32,413 nt of DNA from Clostridia bacterium (GCA_029239935.1 JARBTY010000015.1:1-32413), one strand, 5' to 3'. Positions 15,196 through 25,175 are shown, counted from the first letter of the stretch. Notes: a model not told the origin generated them from the sequence alone. Program-made: numbers and translations.

Positions 15196-16545
15196 TTACC
15201 TTGTCACATTTCTAATCCATTTCCCTCTTTTAACTCTTATTAAGGATATACCAACTTTTAATATTTCATCACATTTCAGTGCAATAAACACCAAAGCTAT
15301 CGGCAGATGCAGAATAACTGCTGCAACATAACCTAAAGGTATTGCCACCGCCCATAAGAAAATGATATCTGCTACCAACACAAACTTTGTATCTCCGCCG
15401 CCCCTAAGTACCCCTATCATAAGGACAAAGGCCACAGACTGGAATACTAGCATCAGAGAGCCCGCCGCCATAATCTGCCGGGCAATATCTTTAGTGTTTT
15501 GTGAAACATTATAGAGCAGAAGAACATAAGGGCGAATGCCAAACATAATCACTGCTCCGATTAACCCTAGAGCTATAGAAAGGAAAATCAGCGTACTGGC
15601 ATATTCTTTTGTTTTTTCATATTCCATAGCTCCTACTGTATTCCCTATAATCACTGCTCCTGCATGACCCGCTCCCATCGTAAAGATTGATACAAACTGC
15701 CACACTACATTATTAATACTATTAGCTGCGACTACTTCTGTTCCCAATTTAGCCACAATGAGTGCCAGCGTCGAAGAGCCTAATGCCCATACCAGTTCGT
15801 TAAGAACGACAGGCCCCCCCACTACAACCAAGTCCTTTAAGAGTACTTTATCTGTCTTAAGCAAATATGCAGGTTTGAATTTAATTTTTTTCTCTAAAAA
15901 GATTAAAAACCCTAAGGCTATAAGAAATTCTACCAACCTAGCACAGGCCGTTGCAATAGCCGCTCCTTTTACACCCATAACCGGTGCTCCTAAATTTCCA
16001 AATATGAGTACCCAATTTAAGAATATATTGGTGATAAGAGATACACCATAGACAACTATTGATATTTTAACAGTCTGTACAGACCTTAACACGCTAATTG
16101 TCACATTGGTAAGCGCAAAAAAGATATAACTGACAAAAATAGTTCTTAAGTACTGTCCGCCTAATTCAATAACCTTTGCATCTGTCGTAAAGGCTCCCAT
16201 AAACTGCTCCGGTACACAGGCTGCTATCAGCATAAAAATCCCCGCAAATAAGACGCTGACCTTATAAATAATGGACATTACTTTATGTATTGCTTTTGTA
16301 TCTCCTTTTCCCCAATACTGAGCAACCAGTATGTTGGCGCCGCTTCCCAGTCCAAATATAATTAGCATAAAAATAAAAAACAATTGATTGGCAATCGTAA
16401 CTGCCGACAAAGAAACCTCTCCAAGTCCTCCTACCATAACAGAATCTGCCATACTTACTGCAAAAGTAATAAGATTTTGGCAGGCTATAGGCAGGGCTAT
16501 AGATAGGATAAGCTTATAAAAATTCCTATCTTTCGTAATATGCAT
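15196..16545 (-). CDS. MATE-family efflux transporter
   Basis: A protein of about 449 residues with 12 predicted membrane helices in two similar halves. The start of each half (SIALPIACQNLITFAVSMAD; VVVGGPVVLNELVWALGSST) carries the family pattern, and MVGGLGEVSLSAVTIANQLF is the typical MATE loop after TM1. Such pumps export drugs or metabolites in exchange for Na+ or H+. The frame is open further upstream to 16596, but a TATAAT lies immediately before that ATG, which would leave no leader. The ATG at 16545 is nine bases after GGAG and directly precedes the first conserved segment, so I prefer it; 16554 is possible. Confidence 0.9.
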   Translation of the reverse strand: MHITKDRNFYKLILSIALPIACQNLITFAVSMADSVMVGGLGEVSLSAVTIANQLFFIFMLIIFGLGSGANILVAQYWGKGDTKAIHKVMSIIYKVSVLFAGIFMLIAACVPEQFMGAFTTDAKVIELGGQYLRTIFVSYIFFALTNVTISVLRSVQTVKISIVVYGVSLITNIFLNWVLIFGNLGAPVMGVKGAAIATACARLVEFLIALGFLIFLEKKIKFKPAYLLKTDKVLLKDLVVVGGPVVLNELVWALGSSTLALIVAKLGTEVVAANSINNVVWQFVSIFTMGAGHAGAVIIGNTVGAMEYEKTKEYASTLIFLSIALGLIGAVIMFGIRPYVLLLYNVSQNTKDIARQIMAAGSLMLVFQSVAFVLMIGVLRGGGDTKFVLVADIIFLWAVAIPLGYVAAVILHLPIALVFIALKCDEILKVGISLIRVKRGKWIRNVTR

Positions 16546-16630
16546 CTCTCTCATCTCCAGTCTTTCTGTACTCCATAAAAACAACAACAACCCCATCTTT
16601 ATTATAGAGCTGTCTAGTTTTAATCATATA

Positions 16631-16669
16631 AAAAAATAGTTCTACAATAAATATGTAGAAACTATTTTT
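16631..16669 (-). terminator. Intrinsic terminator after serS
   Basis: Arms AAAATAGTTTCTACA and TGTAGAACTATTTT (minus strand, one bulge) are followed by a run of U. It lies just past the serS stop. Confidence 0.85.
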
Positions 16670-16695
16670 AATGTCTACTCTATTTTTTTACTTGT

Positions 16696-17976
16696 TTACT
16701 TTGAAAAACTTATCTTCTCTATCCCACCCATATAAGGACGAAGTGCTTCTGGTATAATGACTGACCCATCTGCTTGTTGATAGTTTTCTAAGATTGCTGC
16801 AGTTGTTCGTCCTAGGGCTACTCCGCTGCCGTTCAGCGTATGGACAAACTGCGCTTTATCCTTAACATCTTTTTTGTATTTGATATTAGCACGTCTTGCC
16901 TGAAAATCTTCAAAGTTTGAACAGCTTGATATTTCTACATACCTTCCATAGCTTGGCATCCACACTTCTAAATCGTAGGTCATAGCTGAGCTAAAACCTA
17001 AATCACCTGTGCAGAGTCTCACAACTCTATAAGGAAGTCCCAATGTTTTAAGGACATCTTCTGCATCATTTGTAAGCTTTTCTAACTCTTCATAAGATTC
17101 TTCTGGCTTTGCAAACTTAACAAGTTCTACTTTATTAAATTGGTGTTGACGAATAATGCCTCTTGTATCTCTTCCTGCTGAACCTGCTTCTGCTCTAAAA
17201 CATGCAGTGTAGGCACAGTGTTTGATTGTTAGTTCCTCTCCTGAGAGAATTTGCTCTCTATACATATTGGTAACAGGCACTTCTGCTGTTGGAACAAGGA
17301 AATAATCTGTTCCCTGTATTTTGAAAGCATCTTCCTCAAATTTTGGAAGCTGACCTGTTCCGGTCATGCTTTTTCTGTTTACCATAAAAGGTGGAAATAC
17401 TTCTGTATACCCATGCTGATCCACATGCATATCCAGCATAAAGTTCATAAGTGCACGTTCAAGTCTTGCTCCTAACCCTTTATAAAAAACAAATCTAGAG
17501 CCAGTGACTTTGGCCGCTTTTTCAAAATCTAATATATCTAAATTTTCTCCAATATCCCAGTGTGCTTTAACTTCAAAATCAAAAACTCGCACTTCTCCCC
17601 ACTGACGGATTTCTGCGTTATCTGCATCACTTGTCCCTACCGGAACTTTTGCATTAGGAAGATTAGGAAGCGTCATTAAAATTGTTTCAAGCTTTTCATC
17701 AATCTCTTTAACCTTAGTGTCAAAATCTTTAATGTGTTCTGATAATTCTTTCATCTCTGTAAAAACAGCTGTTACGTCTTTTCCTTCTTTTTTCATAACA
17801 GGTACTTGCTTGGATACGATATTTTGTTTGTTTTTTAGCTGCTCAACTTCTTGAAGCAGTTCTCTTCTGCTGACATCCAAAGCTGTAAACTCGTCTAGAT
17901 TGTAAGTCCCGCTTCTTGTACCAAGTGTTTTTTTAACGCCTTCTAGGTCTGAACGTAATAATTTGATATCTAACAT
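16696..17976 (-). CDS. serS: Seryl-tRNA synthetase
   Basis: The 426-residue length is typical for bacterial SerRS. The N-terminal 110 residues form the long antiparallel coiled coil that binds tRNA-Ser. The class II core follows: [15 protein letters not shown], motif 2 [20 protein letters not shown], and motif 3 [18 protein letters not shown]. The start [14 protein letters not shown] matches the family N-terminus. It charges tRNA-Ser, and also tRNA-Sec where present, with serine. AGAGGTG precedes the ATG. Expression is set by the T-box leader directly upstream, with a terminator that closes when tRNA-Ser is charged. Confidence 0.98.
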   Translation of the reverse strand: MLDIKLLRSDLEGVKKTLGTRSGTYNLDEFTALDVSRRELLQEVEQLKNKQNIVSKQVPVMKKEGKDVTAVFTEMKELSEHIKDFDTKVKEIDEKLETILMTLPNLPNAKVPVGTSDADNAEIRQWGEVRVFDFEVKAHWDIGENLDILDFEKAAKVTGSRFVFYKGLGARLERALMNFMLDMHVDQHGYTEVFPPFMVNRKSMTGTGQLPKFEEDAFKIQGTDYFLVPTAEVPVTNMYREQILSGEELTIKHCAYTACFRAEAGSAGRDTRGIIRQHQFNKVELVKFAKPEESYEELEKLTNDAEDVLKTLGLPYRVVRLCTGDLGFSSAMTYDLEVWMPSYGRYVEISSCSNFEDFQARRANIKYKKDVKDKAQFVHTLNGSGVALGRTTAAILENYQQADGSVIIPEALRPYMGGIEKISFSK

Positions 17977-18061
17977 TTCTCTTCACCTCTTAAAATATGA
18001 TATACACTCTATTGTTTCGTATATAGATGCTCTAAGTATATCCTATACTTACTCCAAATTA

Positions 18062-18303
18062 TGAATAAAAAACGTCCTTTTATCCATATATCTCTATATA
18101 CGCATAAAAGGACGAGTATAACCCGTGGTGCCACCTTCATTTATCAACAGCTGCAAGCCGATGACCTTATAGACTGCTATAAAGGGCAGCTCCCTTCTGA
18201 TTCATCACCAGAGACTCCAAAAGCGGAACACTTTAGACTGTTTACTAGTTCACACCACCCACTAGCTCTCTTCAAAACATTCTCTAAGCTTTTCTTTTAT
18301 CAT
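18062..18303 (-). promoter_or_regulatory. T-box riboswitch (serine) upstream of serS
   Basis: On the minus strand a complete T-box leader precedes serS: stem I with AGAGA and the distal GGTGGTGTGAAC segment, the T-box sequence AAGGTGGCACCACGGG at about 18123-18138 (tRNA acceptor end binding), then a terminator CGTCCTTTTAT … ATAAAAGGACG with TTTTTT at 18065-18114. CCTT of the terminator can instead pair with AAGG of the T-box to form the antiterminator. Pairing AATGTTTT with AAAGTGTT places the codon TCC (Ser) in the specifier loop, in agreement with serS. Confidence 0.93.
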
Positions 18304-18423
18304 CGTCATAATATATAGTATACAATTGCTTATATTATAAGGTAGGTGACAGAAAAAATCAAGAAAGCTTAATTATTTTTTAAAATTTGTATATAAATAG
18401 TTTTTACTGTTCATACTATTATC

Positions 18424-18497
18424 GTACCAAGTGTGAGGTACATCGCTAAATCCCCCCTCAACCTAGGTTTCTCCCCCTGAAACCTAGGTCCTTTTTT
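18424..18497 (+). ncRNA. Candidate C-rich small RNA with its own terminator
   Basis: A 74-base segment with no open frame has two hairpins. The first is GTACC/GGTAC (18424-18441). The second is an 11-bp perfect stem ACCTAGGTTTC/GAAACCTAGGT (18461-18489) followed by CCTTTTTTT, a textbook terminator. Six C residues are unpaired at 18452-18457, and the terminator loop is TCCCCCT. Exposed C-runs of this kind in Firmicutes small RNAs bind G-rich ribosome sites (RsaE/RoxS style). No upstream plus-strand gene exists for this terminator to serve. Only a weak promoter can be read (TTGTAT, 19 bp, CATACT). Confidence 0.5.
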
Positions 18498-18672
18498 TAC
18501 CTATTGATATTCAAAGAATTTCTACTTGGTCATTCGCTCACTTTATTACCTCTTAACAAATTCGGATTTCATTTAATGACCCCTATCATTTTATTTACTC
18601 CTGCTTTGCATACTTTTTTAAAAAATGGTTAGTTTAAATGTATACTACATACCAATAACATAGAGGTGAATC
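18498..18672. other. AT-rich spacer before the secreted protein gene
   Basis: No gene is visible. A TATACT preceded by ATG near 18639 may be the -10 of the downstream gene; the -35 is poor. Confidence 0.3.
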
Positions 18673-19200
18673 ATGAATATTATAGCTAAACATAAGACTT
18701 TTATTACAACCATTTTACTAACTAGCCTTATATTTTCCACTTCCTCATTGTGGGCTTCTGCACCTTTAATTACTTTGCAATCTACTCAACCTACGCTTAT
18801 TGAACATAGACAGATTGTTTCTCAGTTCATAGATCAGTTGAAAATTATACAAACTAGAACTTACGGGCTAATACAACTGGCCTTAGAAAGTCCTATTAAG
18901 GATATAGCTAGCTTTAAGACAGGTATTAATTCAGTTAATAATACTGCAGCAGTACTTCGTAGAGATATCTTAAATTACCAATCCACTCTTTTGGATTCTA
19001 GCTTTCAATATAGAGATGTATTGCTTCTCTTAAATGCGCTTAATTATACTAAAAATGCCTTGTTCGAATTAGAATTATTATCAGTAACAACTAATAATGT
19101 TGAGAGAACAGAACTGATACAAAATCTTTTTCAATCAAGAGCCGAGGGGATTAATACACTAAATATACTTGAAGACCTTATTTCTGAAACATATAACTAA
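18673..19200 (+). CDS. Small secreted helical protein of unknown function
   Basis: A 175-residue protein with a clear signal peptide (basic MNIIAKHK, hydrophobic core, likely cut after SLWASA near residue 30). The mature part is predicted all-helical, with no cysteine and no motif I recognise; two amphipathic stretches (IVSQFIDQLKIIQTRTYGLI and YRDVLLLLNALNYTKNALFE) could form a helical bundle. GAGGTG precedes the ATG. No operon partner is seen; the gene is alone between the small-RNA candidate and the convergent DUF2752 gene. Function unknown. Confidence 0.8.
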   Translation: MNIIAKHKTFITTILLTSLIFSTSSLWASAPLITLQSTQPTLIEHRQIVSQFIDQLKIIQTRTYGLIQLALESPIKDIASFKTGINSVNNTAAVLRRDILNYQSTLLDSSFQYRDVLLLLNALNYTKNALFELELLSVTTNNVERTELIQNLFQSRAEGINTLNILEDLISETYN

Positions 19201-19455
19201 CCTTGACAGCTTACTTTTCATATACAAAAGTCCATTTTATAATGCTAAACTTAGGTTGTTCATTGCTTGTCTTCACCTTCACCCACGGCCCATATTCTTT
19301 CCATCTACACGCCTCACATATCCTTGAATTAACCCATATTTCAAATTACTTAAGTTTAATATGAAATCATTTATCTCCTTGATTATCAACAATCTTACTA
19401 CTTTGTATATTCTTAAAAACATTCTGCCTTGAAACGGTCCTTTTTTTATTAATCC

Positions 19456-19884
19456 TTAGGGTTTTGTCCATTGATAAAGTATAGACTGCTTATTATAATC
19501 CATTGGTTCTTTGTCTGGAAAGAATACTGCCATTCGTATACTATACACCCCGACAATAACCCCCACTAACACGATCCAAAACCATCTGTTCATTGTATTA
19601 TTTTTACATACTCTGCCGTTCCAAAAAATACCTACTATAAGTAAGATGGGTACCAACCAAAATAGTGGGTGCCACCTCAACGCTTCCTTTAAATCCATCC
19701 TAAAAAAAGACAGCCATGCTCTTGTTAAACCACATCCTGGACAAGGTAGACCTAGTGTATATTTAAAAAGACACCTGATATCAGATACATAAAATATAAA
19801 AGTCCCAAGAGCAATGATGCTGCTGACTCCCAGTAGTATACCTATATTTTGTTTAAAATTCCTTTTAAATTCTTTTTCCTTCAT
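19456..19884 (-). CDS. DUF2752 membrane protein
   Basis: A 142-residue protein with three or four membrane helices. The segment LPCPGCGLTRAWLSFFRMDL followed by ALRWHP is the hallmark of DUF2752: a CPxCGxTR motif and a conserved His-Pro. The paired cysteines suggest metal or redox chemistry at the membrane, but no function is established. AAAGGATAGGAT precedes the ATG. It converges with the secreted protein gene and diverges from adhE across about 400 bp. Confidence 0.88.
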   Translation of the reverse strand: MKEKEFKRNFKQNIGILLGVSSIIALGTFIFYVSDIRCLFKYTLGLPCPGCGLTRAWLSFFRMDLKEALRWHPLFWLVPILLIVGIFWNGRVCKNNTMNRWFWIVLVGVIVGVYSIRMAVFFPDKEPMDYNKQSILYQWTKP

Positions 19885-20098
19885 GATATCCTATCCTTTT
19901 ATTTTCTACATTTTAAATAAATATAAAATATTATAACACATTCTATTGTTCAATACTTATATTTTTATTCAAGTTCGTTTATTATTTAACATACTTTTTG
20001 GATAATTATCTTTGCTCCCTAGATTATTTTTGACGTATTTTTGCTACTTTATGTCGTTTTTTTAATTTATACTCTTGAAAACTCCCTATGTTAAATTA

Positions 20099-20130
20099 TT
20101 GACAACTAACTTTGGTTATGTTACCATCAA
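20099..20130 (+). promoter_or_regulatory. Candidate adhE promoter
   Basis: TTGACA (20099-20104), 17 bp, TACCAT with an upstream TGT. It would give a leader of about 150 bases that contains the hairpin at 20148-20169 and the Rex-like site. Confidence 0.45.
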
Positions 20131-20147
20131 ATTGTAACCACTTATTA

Positions 20148-20169
20148 ATGACTTTATTTGAAAAGTCAT
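20148..20169 (+). promoter_or_regulatory. Hairpin in adhE leader
   Basis: ATGACTTT and AAAGTCAT pair over a six-base loop and are followed by a short AT-rich tail with five T, so it could act as a weak attenuator. Confidence 0.35.
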
Positions 20170-20185
20170 ATATTTTTAAACTAGT

Positions 20186-20203
20186 TTGTTAAAAAAATAA
20201 CAA
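20186..20203. promoter_or_regulatory. Rex operator upstream of adhE
   Basis: TTGTTAAAAAAATAACAA matches the Rex consensus TTGTTAA-N4-TTAACAA at all but one fixed position. Rex is the NADH/NAD+-sensing repressor that commonly controls adhE in Clostridia, so adhE should be derepressed at high NADH. Confidence 0.75.
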
Positions 20204-20281
20204 AATATTTTATAAGTTTATTGTTGTAGCATTTTAAAAAATACACACTATATTAGTATTGATTATAAGGAGGAGTTTTGA

Positions 20282-22897
20282 ATGTCTGAAAACAAAAAAG
20301 TTAAATCAGAAACACCTGCAGTAGATGCTGCCGCTATGGTAGAGACTTTAGTTAAAAATGCCGGAAAAGCTCTCGAAGAATACATGTCCCTTTCTCAGGA
20401 ACAAGTGGATGAAATTACAAAAGCTATGGCTCTGGCTGGTCTGTCTGAACAAATGTATCTTGCAAAACTGGCCGTGGAAGAAACTGGCCGTGGTATATTT
20501 GAAGACAAAGTTACTAAAAACATCTTTGCAACTGAATATGTTTATCACAGCATTAAATATGATAAAACAGTTGGTATCATCAGTGAAAATGAAGAAGAAG
20601 GTTATATGGAAATAGCAGAACCAGTAGGCATAGTTGCCGGTGTTACGCCAGTAACAAACCCAACTTCTACTACTTTATTCAAAGCTATTATCAGTGCTAA
20701 AACCCGTAACCCTATCATCTTTGGTTTTCACCCATCTGCTCAAAAATGCTCTTCTGAAGCTGCTCGCATTGTAAGAGACGCTGCCATTAAAGCAGGAGCT
20801 CCTGAGTATTGTATCCAATGGGTTGAATACCCTTCTATTGAAGCAACTAATGCACTTATGAATCATCCTAATGTTTCTATGATTTTGGCAACAGGTGGTT
20901 CTGGTATGGTTCGTGCCGCTTATTCATCTGGCAAACCCGCTCTTGGCGTTGGCCCAGGTAATGTACCAGCTTTTATCGAAAAAACTGCAAATCTTGAAAG
21001 ATCTCTTACAGACCTTATCCTTTCAAAATCCTTTGATAATGGTATGATTTGTGCTTCTGAACAAGCTGCAATTATAGAAGCTCCTATTTATGACAAAGCT
21101 ATCGCTTTCATGACTAAACAAGGCTGCTATTTCGCAACTAAAGAAGAAATCAAAAAACTCGAACCTATCGTTATTAATCCTGAAAAACAAATGGTTAATC
21201 CTAATATCGTAGGAAAATACCCTTACGAAATAGCTGCACTGGCTGGTATTACTATTCCTAAAGATACCAAAGTACTTTGCTGTGAAATAGAGGGTGTGGG
21301 GGCTGAGCATCCACTATCTCGCGAAAAACTTTCTCCTGTTCTTGCTGTTGTCAAAGCAAAAAATGCTGAAGAAGGTATTAAAATGGCTGAAATCATGGTA
21401 GAGCTTGGTGGACTTGGTCACTCATCTGTTATTCATTCTACTGATGACGCAATCATAGAAGAATTCGCGCAAAGATTAAAAACTGGTCGTGTCATTGTTA
21501 ACTCACCTTCAACCCATGGTGCAATCGGTGATATTTACAATACCAATATGCCTTCACTTACCCTTGGCTGCGGATCTTATGGACACAACTCCACAACTTC
21601 TAACGTAACAGCAGTGAACTTAATCAATAAGAAAAGGGTGGCGAAAAGACGCGTGAATATGCAGTGGTTTAAGATTCCAGAAAAGATTTATTTTGAACAA
21701 GGTTCTGTTCAATATTTAGCTAAAATGCCTGATATCTCCCGCGTACTCATTGTAACAGATCCTATGATGGTTCAATTAGGTTATGTTGAAAAACTAACTT
21801 ACCAGCTTAATAAAAATCCAAATAAAGTAGCTATAGAAATTTTCAGTGAAGTAGAACCTGATCCAGACCTTGTAACTGTACGTAAAGGCTGTGAAATGAT
21901 GCGTTCTTTCAAACCAGATGTTATCATCGCTCTTGGCGGTGGTTCTCCAATAGATGCTGCTAAAGGTATGTGGTTATTCTACGAACATCCAGAAGCTGAC
22001 TTCATTGGCATGGCTCAAAAATTCTTAGATATCAGGAAACGTATTTATAAGTTCCCTAAAATGGGTAATAAAGCTAAATTCGTGGCTATTCCTACAACCT
22101 CTGGTACAGGTTCTGAGGTAACTTCTTTTGCAGTTATTTCTGACCGTTCTAAAAACATGAAGTACCCACTGGCAGACTATGAATTAACACCAAATGTAGC
22201 TATTATTGATGCTGAATTTGTTATGAGTGTGCCAGCTGCTGTAACTGCTGATACTGGTCTTGATGTTTTGACCCATGCAATAGAAGCTTACGTGTCTATC
22301 TTAGCTTCTGATTATACGGATGCACTGGCTATGAAAGCCATTCAGCTTGTATTTGAATACTTGCCACGTTCTTATAAAAATGGTGCAAAAGATCCGCTTG
22401 CCAGAGAAAAAATGCACAATGCATCTTGTATCGCTGGGATGGCCTTTACCAACGCTTTCCTTGGTATCAACCACTCACTTGCTCACAAACTTGGGGCTCA
22501 GTTCCATATTTCTCATGGTCGTGCCAATGCTATACTTCTACCTCATGTTATTGCTTATAACGGGGTAACTACACCAACAAAGTTCACAAGCTTCCCTAAA
22601 TACGAAAAATTTATTGCTCCAGAAAAATATGCAGAAATCGCTCGTAACCTCGGACTCAAAGCTTCTACTCCTGAAGAAGGTGTTAAATCTCTTATCAAAG
22701 CAGTTCAGGATTTGATGAAAGAACTGAATGTACCTTCAACCATTAAAGAAACAGGTATTGATGAAAAGACTTATCTTTCAGTAATCAATGACTTATCTTA
22801 TAAAGCTTTTGAAGACCAGTGTACAACAGCTAATCCAAGACTTCCAAAAGTTGTTGAGTTAGAAGACCTTTATAGAAAAGCTTATTTCGGCAAATAA
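20282..22897 (+). CDS. adhE: Bifunctional acetaldehyde-CoA / alcohol dehydrogenase
   Basis: The 871-residue length is typical of fused AdhE. Residues about 15-450 form the CoA-acylating aldehyde dehydrogenase, with NGMICASEQ holding catalytic Cys257 and GGSGMVRAAYSSGKP the NAD site. Residues about 460-871 form the iron-dependent alcohol dehydrogenase, with GGGSPIDAAK and the metal-binding region DVLTHAIEAYVS … NHSLAHKLG … HGRANAILLPHV. It reduces acetyl-CoA to acetaldehyde and then ethanol using two NADH, and usually assembles into spirosomes. AAGGAGG lies eight bases before the ATG. A Rex-type operator upstream fits redox control. The gene is monocistronic. Confidence 0.98.
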   Translation: MSENKKVKSETPAVDAAAMVETLVKNAGKALEEYMSLSQEQVDEITKAMALAGLSEQMYLAKLAVEETGRGIFEDKVTKNIFATEYVYHSIKYDKTVGIISENEEEGYMEIAEPVGIVAGVTPVTNPTSTTLFKAIISAKTRNPIIFGFHPSAQKCSSEAARIVRDAAIKAGAPEYCIQWVEYPSIEATNALMNHPNVSMILATGGSGMVRAAYSSGKPALGVGPGNVPAFIEKTANLERSLTDLILSKSFDNGMICASEQAAIIEAPIYDKAIAFMTKQGCYFATKEEIKKLEPIVINPEKQMVNPNIVGKYPYEIAALAGITIPKDTKVLCCEIEGVGAEHPLSREKLSPVLAVVKAKNAEEGIKMAEIMVELGGLGHSSVIHSTDDAIIEEFAQRLKTGRVIVNSPSTHGAIGDIYNTNMPSLTLGCGSYGHNSTTSNVTAVNLINKKRVAKRRVNMQWFKIPEKIYFEQGSVQYLAKMPDISRVLIVTDPMMVQLGYVEKLTYQLNKNPNKVAIEIFSEVEPDPDLVTVRKGCEMMRSFKPDVIIALGGGSPIDAAKGMWLFYEHPEADFIGMAQKFLDIRKRIYKFPKMGNKAKFVAIPTTSGTGSEVTSFAVISDRSKNMKYPLADYELTPNVAIIDAEFVMSVPAAVTADTGLDVLTHAIEAYVSILASDYTDALAMKAIQLVFEYLPRSYKNGAKDPLAREKMHNASCIAGMAFTNAFLGINHSLAHKLGAQFHISHGRANAILLPHVIAYNGVTTPTKFTSFPKYEKFIAPEKYAEIARNLGLKASTPEEGVKSLIKAVQDLMKELNVPSTIKETGIDEKTYLSVINDLSYKAFEDQCTTANPRLPKVVELEDLYRKAYFGK

Positions 22898-22960
22898 GCT
22901 GGACTGATCGCTTCTAAGAAAGACCCTCAAACAAACGAATTCCCTCATATTATAAATATT

Positions 22961-22994
22961 AAAACGCCTGTATGCTCAGCATAACAGGCGTTTT
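22961..22994. terminator. Bidirectional terminator between adhE and chemoreceptor
   Basis: Perfect arms AAAACGCCTGT and ACAGGCGTTTT with an inner ATGC/GCAT pair serve both convergent genes. Confidence 0.9.
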
Positions 22995-22998
22995 GTTA

Positions 22999-25008
22999 TT
23001 ATTTGATTTTGAAAGCTTGTACTGAGAAATTTAACTTGTCCATTTGAGCTGTAAGTTTATTGGCTAGCTGGAAAAGCTGCTCAATCACGGTCCTTTGTTC
23101 TTCACTTAAAGCATTGACCTGCTCAGTAGCCGAAGCGGTCTCTTCTGTCACCCATTTGATTCTATCTATTTTACTTGACATATCTTCCCTTAAATTTTCC
23201 ATGTTGCTTACCTGACCTTTTACTTGTCCAAGCTCTGTATCCATCTGCTTTAACCTCTCAATGATATGATTAAATGCATAATAGGTCTTTTGTACCGCGT
23301 CTTCCTGATCTTCGAAAATGTGATTTGCATTTTTTACTAATTCCACAGCATCTTTTGTTTTGCTTTCAATCGTGTTTAAAGTTAATCTTACGTTTTTAGT
23401 TGACTTTTTGGACTGCTCTGCCAGCAGGCGTACCTCCTGGGCAACAACGGCAAAGCCCTTACCTACTTCTCCTGCCCTAGCTGCTTCAATACTCGCATTG
23501 AGGGCTAACAAATTGGTTTGTTCACTAATACCATCCACCAACTTCATGATATCTTCTATACTTTTAGTCAAAAAGCTTAACTCTGTGATACTCGTTTTGA
23601 TCTTATGAGAAATCTGGATAGAAGAATCCATGGTTTGATTGAGACGCTCCATACTTTCAGCGGCCTCTCCAATCATCACCTTGGCTCCTTGGTTATTATC
23701 AAAAATACAGCCAGTTTCTTTCATAACTTGTTGGATGCTTTCAGATAAGGTATCCATGGCCTCTGAACTTTTTCCCGCATCCTCTGCCTGGTTAGTTGAA
23801 CCCTTGGTAATGTCTTCTATTGAAAGTGCCAACTGGTTAAAAGCCTCTACGGACTGCTCAGTGGATAACTTGAGAGATCTTCCGTCCTCTAAAGTATCTG
23901 ATACAACTCCCTTTGTTTCTTCCAAAAGCCTTCTGATATTGGCAATCATATGGTTAAAACTTGTACATAGTAATCCCATCTCATCATAACGCTGCTCGTC
24001 AGTTTGAACGGTCAGATCACCACTCTCTGCTTTTTTCATAAGCTGCATAATTTTAATGATCGGCATTGAAAAATGCTTAGATACGACCACCCCTACAGCA
24101 ACAGCTAAGATACCCGCAACGATTACCAATAACCAAATCATAAAACTCGCTTTTGAGAGTTGACTGGTAAGGGATTTCTCTGGGATTTCGGCAACTACTT
24201 TCCAGCCATTACTCACCGCCGCATAGGCGATAAGATGTCCATTCTCAATGCCGCTTCCAGACTCTTCATCTTGTAGGATACTATTTAGGATATACTCTTC
24301 CGCTTTTTCCTGATACGTATCTTTATTATAGATCATGTTGCCCTTCTGATCGACAATGTAAACATTGGCCCCCGCCAGCAGCTTGATTTCTTCAAGTCCT
24401 TCAATAACCGTATTTAACTTGATTTGGCATATCATGAGGCCAAAGTCTTCCCCAATCATAGCGTTTTTAACTTTCCTAATGAAATAAATCCTCTTTGTGT
24501 CTTTACCTAACCCCTTTTGCCAAAGAGCTTCCCCATTTATTTGAAGCTTTTTAGCTTCCATGATATCCTCATTAGTCAGCAGTGGTATTTTCCCTATAAT
24601 CGTTCCGTCATCATGGATGAGGGCGACGCTTTCTATACTCTTTTCAATAGAGCCCACATAAACTAAACCCTGTGCTAAGTCCTGAACAGCCCTCATTTTT
24701 TTTACTTGATCCTTATCGGCAGCTTCATAGTTTGCAAGCAATTGCGTATTGGTATTATTGAGATCATTTACTACAAACTTTGTCATATTCTTTTCTATAT
24801 CATTGACAAAATAATTCACGCTGGATCTGGTCTGTTTGACCATATCCATCGTAAGCTGCTCACTTGTATTTTTAATAGTACTGTTGGATATGGAGGACGA
24901 AATAATATTAACTATAAAAAGGGGTATGATTGCAAAAAGTACACAAATAATGATAAGTTTCGTTTTGATAGACGTGTTTTTAAATCCTTTACTTTGCTTG
25001 AACTGCAT
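22999..25008 (-). CDS. Methyl-accepting chemotaxis protein
   Basis: A 669-residue transmembrane chemoreceptor. A first membrane helix at about 16-38 is followed by a large external sensor of the Cache type (about 40-285), a second helix ([20 protein letters not shown]), a HAMP region and the long cytoplasmic signalling coiled coil. The hairpin tip [20 protein letters not shown] is the near-invariant CheA/CheW contact. The ligand is unknown. I use ATG 25008, six bases after GGGAGG; an earlier in-frame ATG at 25038 lacks a ribosome site. No other chemotaxis genes are nearby, so it is an orphan receptor. An 11-bp inverted repeat flanks its promoter. Confidence 0.95.
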   Translation of the reverse strand: MQFKQSKGFKNTSIKTKLIIICVLFAIIPLFIVNIISSSISNSTIKNTSEQLTMDMVKQTRSSVNYFVNDIEKNMTKFVVNDLNNTNTQLLANYEAADKDQVKKMRAVQDLAQGLVYVGSIEKSIESVALIHDDGTIIGKIPLLTNEDIMEAKKLQINGEALWQKGLGKDTKRIYFIRKVKNAMIGEDFGLMICQIKLNTVIEGLEEIKLLAGANVYIVDQKGNMIYNKDTYQEKAEEYILNSILQDEESGSGIENGHLIAYAAVSNGWKVVAEIPEKSLTSQLSKASFMIWLLVIVAGILAVAVGVVVSKHFSMPIIKIMQLMKKAESGDLTVQTDEQRYDEMGLLCTSFNHMIANIRRLLEETKGVVSDTLEDGRSLKLSTEQSVEAFNQLALSIEDITKGSTNQAEDAGKSSEAMDTLSESIQQVMKETGCIFDNNQGAKVMIGEAAESMERLNQTMDSSIQISHKIKTSITELSFLTKSIEDIMKLVDGISEQTNLLALNASIEAARAGEVGKGFAVVAQEVRLLAEQSKKSTKNVRLTLNTIESKTKDAVELVKNANHIFEDQEDAVQKTYYAFNHIIERLKQMDTELGQVKGQVSNMENLREDMSSKIDRIKWVTEETASATEQVNALSEEQRTVIEQLFQLANKLTAQMDKLNFSVQAFKIK

Positions 25009-25036
25009 AGCATTCCTCCCTATAAGCTTAATAACC

Positions 25037-25106
25037 ACACAGTAAATCTTATCATATCTTTATTGAATATCAATGAAATTTATTGTAGTGCAAATATTTA
25101 CTGTGT
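25037..25106. repeat. Inverted repeat around the chemoreceptor promoter
   Basis: ACACAGTAAAT (25037-25047) and its exact complement ATTTACTGTGT (25096-25106) lie 48 bases apart. A possible promoter TTGATA, 16 bp, TAAGAT on the minus strand lies between them. Confidence 0.5.
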
Positions 25107-25175
25107 ATAATATGCTCTATAGGAAAGCACAATAAAACAAAATATTGCAAATTTTATCATCATTCTATTATTACC

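Noticed and set aside
18061..18318. Plus-strand reading frame of 85 codons
   Set aside because: It lies wholly within the minus-strand T-box leader and its terminator; the frame reflects structured RNA and not a protein.
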